Below, one piece after another: positions 6,476 through 13,861 of a DNA stretch of 14,265 bases (the first letter of the stretch is position 1; every line of letters starts with the position of its first letter). Both the position numbers and the translations under genes were made by a program. The notes below the pieces were generated by a model. The model did not search any database. It worked only from the letters and a program-made list of their open reading frames with translations, and had not been told where the DNA came from. The DNA is from Chloroflexota bacterium (GTDB lineage Bacteria > Chloroflexota > Limnocylindria > QHBO01), in the NCBI GenBank assembly GCA_005882055.1, contig VBGQ01000014.1, forward strand, positions 1 through 14,265, read 5' to 3'.

Positions 6476-8673
6476 CCTCGCGGACCGGTCGACCTGACGG
6501 CCGGCTGCTCTGATGCGCGACGCAGGTAGTCGACCGCCAGCGTCAACCAGCGTCGCCGTGCCGCTGGACGATGCAGGTGTCGTTCGTTGGGAATCATGAC
6601 GACGGTGGCATCGCGTCCTGCGATACGTAGCGCTTCCTCGAGCCACACGGTGTGCCGGGGGTGCACGTTCTCGTCGAGCGTGCCATGCACGACGAGCAGC
6701 TGGCCTCGCACGTCGGCAGCGTATGAACGGAGAGACGCGCGCTGGTACGCATCGGGGTTGGTCGCCGGCCGCCCAAGGTACCGTTCGGTGTACGCGGTGT
6801 CGTAGCCGATCCAATCGGCGACTGGCGCCCAGGCCACCCCGGCGTGGAACAGGTCGGGGCGCCGAGCCAAGGCCATCACCGTCATGAAGCCGCCATAGCT
6901 TCCACCAGTGATGGCGACCCACTTCAGGCTCGCGTCGCCTCGGTCGGCGAGAGCCTGGAGCACCGAAGCCTGGTCCTCCACCTCGACGCTGCCGAGGGCG
7001 CCGGCAATGGGCGCCTCGAAGGCAAGCCCACGATTGTGGGTCCCGCGATTGTCGGCGACGATCACCGTGAAGCCTGCACGGACGAGCGCCTGGCGATAGG
7101 GCTCGACGGTCAGATCCCAGGCCTCGCAGACGTACTGCGAGTGCGGACCGCCATACATCCACACCACGGTCGGCGCCAGAGACCCATCTGCGCCGGATTT
7201 GGCTCTAAACAGCGCGACGTGGAGGGGCGTGACCCCATCGGCGGCCGGAGCGGTGAGGAGCTCGGGGACGGCCATCCCGGCGCGCTGGGGATCGGCCGAC
7301 GGCTCGTGCAACGAGATATCCGCCCCTCCACCGCGGGTCCGCATGACGACCCGCGGGGACTCGGTTCTCGTGGACCACGTATCGATCCAGCGCGCGCCGT
7401 CGTCGCTCACGGTGACTGCATGCCAGCCGGGCTCCGCGGTGAGGCGCCGCGGGTGGGCGACCGGTTGCCGGGCGTCGAGTGGCACGACATACAGGTGACG
7501 CTCGAGCACGCTGTCGGCGGTGCCGATGAAGAGCGCCTCTCCGCGTGCCTCATCGACGTGAACCAGGTCGGTGACCCCCCACTCGCCGCTAGTCAGGGCT
7601 CTGGGACCCGAGCCGTCCGGGTCGCGCAGCTCCAGATGCCGCCATCCGCTCGTCTCACTGGCGCGCAGCACGCGACCGTCGGACAGGATCCGTGTCGCAT
7701 CGTCAAGGTTGACCCATGGCCGCGGGCGCTCGACCCACAGCTCGGTGGCAGTTCCCGATGACTCGACCCGATACCAGTGCAGGCTGCGCTGGTCCCGCGG
7801 CAACGATGCCACCAGCCAGCCGCCGAGCGGATGTGGAACCACCCTGGCCAGATAGCCGTCGCCGAAGTCAAGGCTGACGTCCCGCGCATTCGCTTCGGCC
7901 CCCACCGATGCGATGCGCAGCGTGGTGAGCGGGTTGGGACCCCCGGGGAATGGGTAGTGGTGCGCCTCCACGTCCCGTTTTGCACCATGGCCTTCGGGTG
8001 AGATCGCGAAGAGGGGGACCTGCCGCTCGTCGACGTGCGCGTAGGCAATTTCTGCGCCGGTCGTGCTCCACCACGCCCCCTCGAAGCGGTCCAGCTCCTC
8101 CGCGGCGAGGAAATCCTCGAGGCCGTTGAAGACCCCGGATTCGCCGTCGTGGGTGAGTCGGTGCTGCGCGGCGTCGGCCAGGTCGGTGACCCACAGGTCC
8201 CCGTCGTCTGCCCAGGCGACTCGGCCGCCACCAGGATCCGGGTGGACGGCCTGGGCACCGCGGATCCCGGGGACTTCGAGGGCGGGCGACCCGTCCTTGG
8301 AGGCGAGGCAACGGCCGGCTTGAAGCACCACGACCAGGTCCGCACGCTCGGCCCGCCGGTACTCGGTGATGCCCGCGACCAGTTCGTGACGGCGTTGGCG
8401 CGCGAGCGCCTCTTCGCGACTCATCGCGTGCGGGACCGCCGACACGCCGGAGGCGAGCAGCCTCGTTTCACCGCTCTCGAGGTCGCGCCGCCACAGCGAG
8501 CGCGCAGTGCTGCCCGGCTCGAGGGCCAGGTACGTGACCGCCCGGCCGTCGCGCGTGAACTGCACCCGCGTCGGGTGGTCCATCCCGGGACGGGGAAGGG
8601 TGATCAGGTCGTCAAGCCGGATTCGAGCCGATGGAGGAGTTTTTCGGGCTCGAGGTCGTGAGGTCGCGGTCAA
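6460..8673 (-). CDS. S9 family (dipeptidyl-peptidase IV-like) serine peptidase
   Basis: Predicted 737-residue prolyl-oligopeptidase-clan enzyme that removes N-terminal dipeptides. Residues 30-480 form the beta-propeller. It contains GLEDFLAAEELDRFEGAWWS, whose Glu192-Glu193 match the double-Glu site that holds the substrate N-terminus in DPP IV. The C-terminal alpha/beta hydrolase domain has the nucleophile Ser592 in GGSYGG, Asp667 in HGTLDENVH and a probable catalytic His699 in NERHLHR. The oxyanion region is WMYGGPHSQ (505-513). No signal peptide is visible, so it is probably cytoplasmic. The start is TTG at 8673, whose TTGA overlaps the cyclophilin stop and implies translational coupling. 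An in-frame ATG at codon 31 is possible, but the region before it looks conserved. A short Pro/Gly-rich tail follows the last helix. Confidence 0.92.
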   Translation of the reverse strand: MTATSRPRARKTPPSARIRLDDLITLPRPGMDHPTRVQFTRDGRAVTYLALEPGSTARSLWRRDLESGETRLLASGVSAVPHAMSREEALARQRRHELVAGITEYRRAERADLVVVLQAGRCLASKDGSPALEVPGIRGAQAVHPDPGGGRVAWADDGDLWVTDLADAAQHRLTHDGESGVFNGLEDFLAAEELDRFEGAWWSTTGAEIAYAHVDERQVPLFAISPEGHGAKRDVEAHHYPFPGGPNPLTTLRIASVGAEANARDVSLDFGDGYLARVVPHPLGGWLVASLPRDQRSLHWYRVESSGTATELWVERPRPWVNLDDATRILSDGRVLRASETSGWRHLELRDPDGSGPRALTSGEWGVTDLVHVDEARGEALFIGTADSVLERHLYVVPLDARQPVAHPRRLTAEPGWHAVTVSDDGARWIDTWSTRTESPRVVMRTRGGGADISLHEPSADPQRAGMAVPELLTAPAADGVTPLHVALFRAKSGADGSLAPTVVWMYGGPHSQYVCEAWDLTVEPYRQALVRAGFTVIVADNRGTHNRGLAFEAPIAGALGSVEVEDQASVLQALADRGDASLKWVAITGGSYGGFMTVMALARRPDLFHAGVAWAPVADWIGYDTAYTERYLGRPATNPDAYQRASLRSYAADVRGQLLVVHGTLDENVHPRHTVWLEEALRIAGRDATVVMIPNERHLHRPAARRRWLTLAVDYLRRASEQPAVRSTGPRGQAAS

Positions 8674-9176
8674 GACTCCTCGATCTCGATGGATTCGATC
8701 GTGTCCCCGGGCTGCGTGTCGCGCGCGGGATCGCGTTCGCGGACGGAGCGCACGACGTCCATCCCCTCGGTCACCTGCCCGAACACGGTGTGTCGCCCGT
8801 CCAGGTGCGGGGTGGCATCGAAGGTGATGAAGAACTGGCTTCCGTTGGTGTTTGGACCCGCGTTGGCCATCGACAACACGCCCGGGCCGCCGTGGCGCAG
8901 GGAGGAATCGAACTCGTCGGCGAACTGGTATCCAGGCCCTCCGCGGCCGGTGCCGGTTGGGTCCCCGCCTTGTGCCATAAAGCCCGGGATGACGCGATGG
9001 AAGGTGGTCCCGTCATAGAACCCGGCTCGCGCCAGGTTGATGAAGTTCTCGACGGTCATCGGGGCCTTGGCCGAGAAGAGGTCCACGAGGAACTCGCCTC
9101 GCTGCGTCTTGAATCGGGCGCGGTACTGCTTCGAGGTATCGAGGGATCCGCTCGGCGGTGCTGGCTGGTCTGGCAT
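8670..9176 (-). CDS. Cyclophilin-type peptidyl-prolyl cis-trans isomerase
   Basis: Speeds cis-trans isomerisation of prolyl bonds during protein folding. The 168 residues form one cyclophilin domain. FHRVIPGFMAQGGD spans 59-72, with catalytic Arg61, Phe66 and Gln69. NGSQFFITF is at 111-119. The HLDGRHTVFG block (124-133) has His124 where human cyclophilin A has Trp121, a common bacterial change linked to low cyclosporin sensitivity. There is no signal peptide, so it acts in the cytoplasm. The ATG at 9176 has GGAG about six bases upstream. A TAGCAT at 9208-9213 (minus strand) could be its -10 box. The last four bases overlap the TTG start of the DPP IV-like gene, so the two are probably co-expressed. 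Pairing an isomerase with a proline-specific peptidase is at least suggestive. Confidence 0.95.
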   Translation of the reverse strand: MPDQPAPPSGSLDTSKQYRARFKTQRGEFLVDLFSAKAPMTVENFINLARAGFYDGTTFHRVIPGFMAQGGDPTGTGRGGPGYQFADEFDSSLRHGGPGVLSMANAGPNTNGSQFFITFDATPHLDGRHTVFGQVTEGMDVVRSVRERDPARDTQPGDTIESIEIEES

Positions 9177-9247
9177 GCGATCTCCGTGTGGTCGTTTGAC
9201 CAGACCGATGCTAGCGGGTCCGGCGCAGGGAACGCCTGCGACGGCGC

Positions 9248-9832
9248 TCAGTGCTGAAGGTCGATCACGAGGCGACTCGGCGCGGTCAGCGTGAAGGCGC
9301 GCACGCAGGCATCGCCGCTCATTCCCACGTACCAGCTGCCGACCGCCTCGAAATCGCCCGCGGACTGCAGGTCCTTCAGCCTCGTGAAGCCAGGGCTGTA
9401 GCTGGTCGGGCCAGCGTAGGAGGTGCCGCCGTTCGGCAGCTGGACCGTGCCTCCATGCAGCACGATGCGCAGGAAGCTGCCGCCGCCGACCGTGGCGGGG
9501 AGGCCACTCGGGTCTCGCTCGAGCGGCGGCTGCGCCCGCTCGATCGTGTACTGCGGCGTCCCGGCCGCGAACTCGAACACGATCCGGTCGAATCCGGCAT
9601 GTTCACCGACCCGGATATCGCTGATCTGGGCACGAGGGGTTGTTGCCGCGCCACTGATCGGCATCGCGCAGATGAAGGGCGCCAAGCTCTCGGTGACATC
9701 GGCGGACGCCGTCGGCGACGAGGTCGGTAAGCCAGGCCCGCTGGAGGCGGGCGGATCGGCCAGGACGGCGCTGCAGCCCACCAGGGTGGCAGTGATGAAT
9801 GCGGCGGTGAGGAGCATGAATGCGCGGGTCAC
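9248..9832 (-). CDS. AMIN-like domain lipoprotein
   Basis: Predicted lipoprotein of 194 residues exposed on the outer face of the membrane. The GTG at 9832 is chosen because GGAG lies about nine bases upstream and because it gives a compact signal, MTRAFMLLTAAFITATLVGC, with the lipobox cysteine at residue 20. A longer frame starting at 9892 would bury the signal. After a Ser/Thr/Pro/Ala-rich linker (about 23-50) comes a single beta-rich domain with SDIRVGEHAGFDRIVFEF (71-88), FLRIVLHG and a C-terminal RLVIDLQH. This pattern matches the AMIN-like domain found in actinobacterial and related lipoproteins, a distant relative of the AMIN domain that targets cell-wall hydrolases. Cys55 and Cys176 could form a disulfide. 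The binding partner is unknown. It lies 71 nt upstream of the cyclophilin gene on the same strand. Confidence 0.8.
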   Translation of the reverse strand: MTRAFMLLTAAFITATLVGCSAVLADPPASSGPGLPTSSPTASADVTESLAPFICAMPISGAATTPRAQISDIRVGEHAGFDRIVFEFAAGTPQYTIERAQPPLERDPSGLPATVGGGSFLRIVLHGGTVQLPNGGTSYAGPTSYSPGFTRLKDLQSAGDFEAVGSWYVGMSGDACVRAFTLTAPSRLVIDLQH

Positions 9833-9932
9833 GTTGCGGCTCTCCGTTTCGGTGCGAACCGCTCCATGGCGGCTGACCCTCCGACGGGCCACGTGCCCGC
9901 TCTGTTACGCCTCGGGGCGGGGCACATCGGTC

Positions 9933-9938
9933 TAGACT
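9933..9938 (+). promoter_or_regulatory. Candidate -10 box of the citrate synthase gene
   Basis: TAGACT ends exactly ten bases before the ATG, and no Shine-Dalgarno lies between. Transcription would start a few bases before the start codon, giving a leaderless or nearly leaderless mRNA. No good -35 is seen at 16-18 bp. The same spacing occurs before korD. Confidence 0.4.
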
Positions 9939-9948
9939 CGGCTGGCTC

Positions 9949-11058
9949 ATGACCGTCAGCGGACCCGGTTACTCGCCCGGGCTGAAGGGCGTCGTTGCTG
10001 GCGAGACGTCCCTGGCGATGATCGACGGAGCACAGGGACGCCTCCAGTACCGCGGCTACCCCGTTGGCGAGCTGGTCGAGCACGGCACCTACGCACAGGT
10101 CGCCGAGCTGCTCTGGACAGGCGAATGGCCGACAAAGACCGATGGCGCCCACCTCGGCTGCGTCCCGCTCTCGGCGGCGGTGGTGGGGACGCTTCGCGAG
10201 CTGCCTCCCGACTCGAACGCGATGGATGCGCTGAGGACCGGGCTGTCAACATGGGGAGCGGAGGCGGGGCTCACCTGGCCGCCAACCGCGGAACAGGCCC
10301 GCTCAGTCACCGCGGTCGCACCCTCGGTGCTCGCGGCCTTCGCGCGTCTCCGCGACGGCCTCGAACCGGTGGAACCGGATCCGAGCCTGTCCCTGCCGGC
10401 CGGATTCCTCTTCCAGCTCAATGGCTCGCCGCCCGATGCGGCGGAGGCTCGTGCGCTCGAAGCGTATTTCATCGTCGGGGCCGAGCACGGGTTCAACGCC
10501 TCGACCTTCACCGCGCGGGTCATCACCTCGACACATTCCGACCTGGCGAGCGCCGTGGTGGGCGCGATTGGGGCCCTGAAGGGACCGTGGCACGGCGGAG
10601 CGCCGTCCGAGGTCGTCAATCAGCTGCACGAGATGGGCTCTCCCACCGAGGCCGAGGCCTGGATCCGCGCCGCCCTGGCGCGGGGCGAACGGCTGATGGG
10701 CTTCGGACACCGGGTCTATCGTGCCTACGATCCCCGGGCCGCCGCGCTGCGCAAGGAGGCGGAGGGCCTCGCCTCGGTCGCGAGTTGGCTCCAACAGGCG
10801 ATCGCGATCGAGGAGATCGCGCTCAAGCTCCTGGCTGAGCACAAGCCCGACTACCCGATCAAGACCAACGTCGAGTACTACGCGGCGGCCGTGCTGCAGG
10901 GCGTAGGGCTGCCGCCCAACCTCTTCCCGGCCACCTTCGCGCTGGCTCGCCATGCAGGCTGGACCGCGCACGCGCTCGAGCAAGCCACCGCCAACGTCCT
11001 GATCCGCCCCGACGTCCGTTACGTGGGACCGGCTGAGCGGCACCTGCTGCCGGATTAG
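9949..11058 (+). CDS. gltA: Citrate synthase (CitA-like, with Glu at the catalytic Asp position)
   Basis: Condenses acetyl-CoA and oxaloacetate to citrate, the entry step of the TCA cycle; 369 residues, a usual length. The N-terminal block LKGVVAGETSLAMIDGAQG then LQYRGYPVGELVEHG is typical. The active-site histidines are His180 (GAEHGFNAST), His215 (GPWHGGA) and His254 (GFGHRVY). The position normally held by catalytic Asp in NVDFY is Glu309 (TNVEYY). From memory, this Glu also occurs in a CitA-like subgroup, including mycobacterial CitA, so it is probably not inactivating. A 2-methylcitrate synthase role is a minor alternative, but no prp genes are nearby. The ATG at 9949 has no Shine-Dalgarno but a -10-like box close by. 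The stop codon overlaps that of the converging sigma-factor gene, with no terminator between. Confidence 0.93.
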   Translation: MTVSGPGYSPGLKGVVAGETSLAMIDGAQGRLQYRGYPVGELVEHGTYAQVAELLWTGEWPTKTDGAHLGCVPLSAAVVGTLRELPPDSNAMDALRTGLSTWGAEAGLTWPPTAEQARSVTAVAPSVLAAFARLRDGLEPVEPDPSLSLPAGFLFQLNGSPPDAAEARALEAYFIVGAEHGFNASTFTARVITSTHSDLASAVVGAIGALKGPWHGGAPSEVVNQLHEMGSPTEAEAWIRAALARGERLMGFGHRVYRAYDPRAAALRKEAEGLASVASWLQQAIAIEEIALKLLAEHKPDYPIKTNVEYYAAAVLQGVGLPPNLFPATFALARHAGWTAHALEQATANVLIRPDVRYVGPAERHLLPD

Positions 11059-12299
11059 GACGCGGCCAACCGCTCCTCAAGGAGCCGCCGCTCAGCGGGG
11101 TTCGCGGTGAGCGCGAGCGCTCGGCGCTCCGTCTCGCGCGCCTCCTCAATACGTCCCAGTCGCCGCAACAGCAGGCCGCGTGCGGCGTGATAGAGGTGGT
11201 AGTCGGCGAGCCTGGCGGCCAGCGGTTCCAGCGCCGCCAACGCTTCATCAGGTCCGCGCAGCTCGGCGATCGCCAGCGCCCGGTTGAGCGCCACGACCGG
11301 AGTGGGTGTGAGCTCAAGGAGGCGGTCGTAGAGTGCCACCACCTCCCCCCAATCGGTCCCGGCATAGCTCGCCGAGGTGGCGTGGCAGGCCACGATGGCG
11401 GCCTGCAGCTGGTAGGGACCGATGCGCCCCATGCGCAGTGCTCGCTCCAGCAGCTCGTGCGCATTCGCGATCGCGTCATGGTCCCAGGTGCTCCGATCCT
11501 GCTCGGGAAGCAGGACGAGCGAACCATCCGCGGCGAATCGCGCGTCCGCACGGGCAAGATGCAGCCGCATCATGGCCAGGAGGCCGATCGCCTCCGGCTC
11601 ATCCGGCATCAGGCGAACCAGCAGTGACGCCAGCCACGCGCCATCCCGGGCGAGGTCGCGTCGTTCTGCGGCGTCCCCAGCGGATGCCAGGTAGCCCTCG
11701 TTGAAGACCAGGTACAGCACGGCCAGCACCTGCTCGAGACGACCGGGAAGCTCCGCCGCCTCGGGGACGCGGTAGGGGATCCCTGCGTCGCGGATCTTCC
11801 GCTTGGCGCGGACGATGCGCTGCGCCACGGTCGCCTCCGGCACCAGGAACGCCTTCGCAACCGCAGGCGTCTCGAGTCCCGCAACGGTGCGCAGGGTGAG
11901 CGCCACCTGCGCCTCCCGCGACAGGGCGGGGTGGCAGCAGGTGAAGATGAGGCGGAGCCGGTCGTCCTGCGCCAGCACCCCACCGGTCTCCGACCAGCTC
12001 GAGGTCACGTCGCGCAGCTCCTCACCGATGATCCCCAGTCGCTCGCGGTACCGCGCGTCGCGGCGCAGCCGGTCAATCGCCCGGTGGCGCGCGGTCGTGA
12101 GGAGCCAGGCACCCGGATTGCGCGGCATGCCGTCGCGCGGCCACGTCTCGAGGGCAACCACGAGGGCCTCCTGGACGAGCTCTTCCGCGAGTTCCCAGTC
12201 CCTGAGGATGCGAACCAGGGAAGCCACCAGCCGTCCACGCTCCTCGCGGACGGTTTCCGCCAGGCGTGCATCGATGAGCGCCCGTGGCTCGGACGGCAC
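11055..12299 (-). CDS. ECF42-type RNA polymerase sigma factor with C-terminal TPR-like domain
   Basis: Extracytoplasmic-function sigma factor of about 414 residues, twice the size of ordinary ECF sigmas. Sigma region 2 is near 20-82 (DWELAEELVQEALVVALETW, PRDG). Sigma region 4 is near 112-170 (FTCCHPALSREAQVALTLR). A DUF6596-type block follows with VLYLVFNEGYLAS. The alpha-helical C-terminus (about 290-405, ALNRALAIAEL and YHLYHAARGLLLRRLG) resembles tetratricopeptide repeats. This architecture is that of group ECF42, which lacks a classical anti-sigma factor and is encoded beside DGPF/YCII proteins, as here. The GTG at 12299 is preferred: it lies 17 nt after the DGPF stop with GAGGGAG upstream. 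The ATG at 12368 would overlap the DGPF gene by 52 nt. In the family the C-terminal domain is thought to be needed for activity. Confidence 0.92.
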   Translation of the reverse strand: MPSEPRALIDARLAETVREERGRLVASLVRILRDWELAEELVQEALVVALETWPRDGMPRNPGAWLLTTARHRAIDRLRRDARYRERLGIIGEELRDVTSSWSETGGVLAQDDRLRLIFTCCHPALSREAQVALTLRTVAGLETPAVAKAFLVPEATVAQRIVRAKRKIRDAGIPYRVPEAAELPGRLEQVLAVLYLVFNEGYLASAGDAAERRDLARDGAWLASLLVRLMPDEPEAIGLLAMMRLHLARADARFAADGSLVLLPEQDRSTWDHDAIANAHELLERALRMGRIGPYQLQAAIVACHATSASYAGTDWGEVVALYDRLLELTPTPVVALNRALAIAELRGPDEALAALEPLAARLADYHLYHAARGLLLRRLGRIEEARETERRALALTANPAERRLLEERLAAS

Positions 12300-12316
12300 A
12301 GCTGCCAGGCGCTCCC

Positions 12317-12667
12317 TCAGTCCCGGGTCACCACAGGCCGGATCTCGAGCGTCGCGGATGAAGGCCATCCCGACACGAGCGAGATGGCCTCGTCCAGGTC
12401 GGCGACGTCGATGATCGCGTAGCCGCCCACCATCTCCTTGGCCTCGACGAATGGGCCATCCGTGACGGTCACGTTCCCGGCCTCGTCGCGCCGGACGGTC
12501 GTCGCGGTGAGCGACGGCTGCAGCTCATAGCCCTCGAGGACCTTGCCGCTCTTCGACTGCTCATCCCACCAGCCCAGGATCCGCTGGTACGCGGCCATGC
12601 GCTCAGGCGTCGGCGTTCCCGACGATGGCGCATCCTCCGGTCCGGCGATCAAGACCATGTATTTCAT
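12317..12667 (-). CDS. DGPF/YCII-related domain protein
   Basis: Small cytoplasmic protein of 116 residues with a ferredoxin-like YCII fold, starting MKYMVLIAGPEDAP. It contains the diagnostic D70-G-P-F73 in TVTDGPFVEAKEMVGGYAII. These proteins are encoded with ECF41 and ECF42 sigma factors and are often targets of the sigma factor; their biochemical activity is not established. The ATG at 12667 is chosen because KYMVLI is the usual family N-terminus and AAGGAG lies ten bases upstream. A GTG at 12688 would add seven unconserved residues. It precedes the sigma gene on the same strand by 17 nt and is probably co-transcribed with it. The 161 nt between it and the divergent EamA gene must hold the promoters of both, but I see no convincing boxes there. 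Confidence 0.93.
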   Translation of the reverse strand: MKYMVLIAGPEDAPSSGTPTPERMAAYQRILGWWDEQSKSGKVLEGYELQPSLTATTVRRDEAGNVTVTDGPFVEAKEMVGGYAIIDVADLDEAISLVSGWPSSATLEIRPVVTRD

Positions 12668-12828
12668 TGCCGGCGAGCTCCTTCTCACAATGTGGGTCTG
12701 CGCGGCGTTCCACCATCATGCCGCTCTCCACGAGTACGACGAACGCCTGGCGGCGGGTTCGACAGGCGTCTCGTGCCGGAACCGCCTCGTCCCGGGCGTC
12801 ACAGGGAGCGGGCCGGCAGAATACCGCG

Positions 12829-13830
12829 ATGCACTCGTCTCGGGCGGAGGCCCCATCAACGATCGCCGTTGCCGGCAACCTGCTCATCGTCTACATCCTG
12901 TGGGGATCCACCTACCTCGCCATTCGGCTCGCTGTCGAGACGCTTCCGCCCTTCCTCTCCGCGGCAACGCGCTTCCTGATCGCGGGCGCGCTGATGGTCG
13001 GCTTCCTCTGGATACGCGGAAAACTCAGCAGCAAGCCATCGGCTCAGCTGGAGCCCATTCGCAAGGAGCATTGGCGGTCTGCCGCGATCATCGGCGGCCT
13101 GCTGCTGTTCGGCGGGAACGGGCTGGTGGTGCAGTCGGAGCAGTACATCGATTCGGGCATCGCCGCGGTGTTGATCGCCGCCGTGCCGATCTGGATGAAC
13201 CTGTTCGAAGCAGTCGCCACGCGGAGACGCCCGTCGCTGCTGGTCATCGGAGGGGTCGTCGCGGGCTTCGTTGGCGTCCTGGTGCTCATCGCACCCATCA
13301 ATGGGCTGGCCGCCATCAATCCCATCGGCGTGGGCCTGTGCGTGGTCGCCGCCATCTCCTGGGCGACGGGGTCTCTCTACTCGCGCACTGCTCCGATGCC
13401 GCGCTCCGGCCTGCTGGGCACGGGCATGGAGATGCTGGCCGGCGGCGCGATCCTCGTGTTGGCGGGCACGCTGACTGGCGAGCTGAGCCGCACCCATCCG
13501 TCCCAGTTCTCCCTGGTCTCGTTGCTCGGGGTCGCCTGGCTGATCGTCTTTGGCTCGCTGGTCGCTTTCAGCGCCTACACCTGGCTGCTGCGGAACGCCC
13601 CGGTTTCGACGGTGGCGACCTACGCCTACGTGAACCCCGTCGTGGCGGTTGGCCTGGGTGCCTTCTTCCTGCACGAGCCGATCACGCTGCGAACGATCGT
13701 TGCTGCTGTGCTGATCATCGGCGCCGTGGTGGCCATGGTCAGCGGCCGCCCGCGCGACGTTGAGGCGGCCGCAGGGGAGCCGGAGCGCACGAAGCGGGCG
13801 GAAGGCGTGGACCGAGCAGCGGCGGACTGA
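12829..13830 (+). CDS. EamA/DMT-family permease (YedA/RhaT-like)
   Basis: Inner-membrane drug/metabolite transporter superfamily member of 333 residues with about ten hydrophobic helices arranged as two EamA repeats (about 15-155 and 165-305). Conserved signatures are VYILWGSTYLAIR (21-33), LSAATRFLIAGALM (43-56) and the closing YAYVNPVVAVGLGAFFLHEP (265-284). The substrate is unknown; relatives export amino acids or metabolites. The ATG at 12829 is chosen because it places about 14 residues before helix 1. An upstream extension of the frame to 12625 reads as a low-complexity Ser/Arg-rich stretch overlapping the DGPF gene and is not credible. The C-terminal tail (305-333) is hydrophilic and charged. 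It ends 31 nt before korD but is probably unrelated in function. Confidence 0.92.
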   Translation: MHSSRAEAPSTIAVAGNLLIVYILWGSTYLAIRLAVETLPPFLSAATRFLIAGALMVGFLWIRGKLSSKPSAQLEPIRKEHWRSAAIIGGLLLFGGNGLVVQSEQYIDSGIAAVLIAAVPIWMNLFEAVATRRRPSLLVIGGVVAGFVGVLVLIAPINGLAAINPIGVGLCVVAAISWATGSLYSRTAPMPRSGLLGTGMEMLAGGAILVLAGTLTGELSRTHPSQFSLVSLLGVAWLIVFGSLVAFSAYTWLLRNAPVSTVATYAYVNPVVAVGLGAFFLHEPITLRTIVAAVLIIGAVVAMVSGRPRDVEAAAGEPERTKRAEGVDRAAAD

Positions 13831-13845
13831 TCCGCGAGGGCGGCG

Positions 13846-13851
13846 TATCAT
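13846..13851 (+). promoter_or_regulatory. Candidate -10 box of the korDA operon
   Basis: TATCAT lies ten bases before the korD ATG, the same gap as for citrate synthase. The intervening CCCCCTCCCT has no Shine-Dalgarno. This suggests a leaderless or nearly leaderless operon start inside the 31-nt gap after the EamA gene. Confidence 0.4.
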
Positions 13852-13861
13852 CCCCCTCCCT

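Noticed and set aside
6844..7761. 305-codon plus-strand frame opposite the DPP IV-like gene
   Set aside because: Antisense shadow of the propeller and hydrolase domains, with no start signal or conserved pattern.
9189..9202. TGGTC-GTTT-GACCA inverted repeat upstream of cyclophilin
   Set aside because: Five-base arms are too short to distinguish from chance, with no regulator gene adjacent and no T tract for a terminator.
9833..9892. Longer N-terminus for the AMIN-like lipoprotein
   Set aside because: Would put 20 charged residues before the signal peptide; the GTG at 9832 has a GGAG site and gives a standard lipoprotein signal.
11072..11085. GCTCC-TCAA-GGAGC hairpin just after the citrate synthase stop
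   Set aside because: Only five base pairs, no T tract on either strand, and it lies inside the sigma-factor coding sequence.
12625..12828. Upstream extension of the EamA frame
   Set aside because: Sixty-eight low-complexity residues overlapping the DGPF gene; transporter homology begins just after the ATG at 12829.
12543..13763. 406-codon plus-strand frame overlapping the DGPF and EamA genes
   Set aside because: Runs in another frame through the EamA gene and antisense to DGPF; Arg/His/Gly-rich with no membrane or domain pattern.
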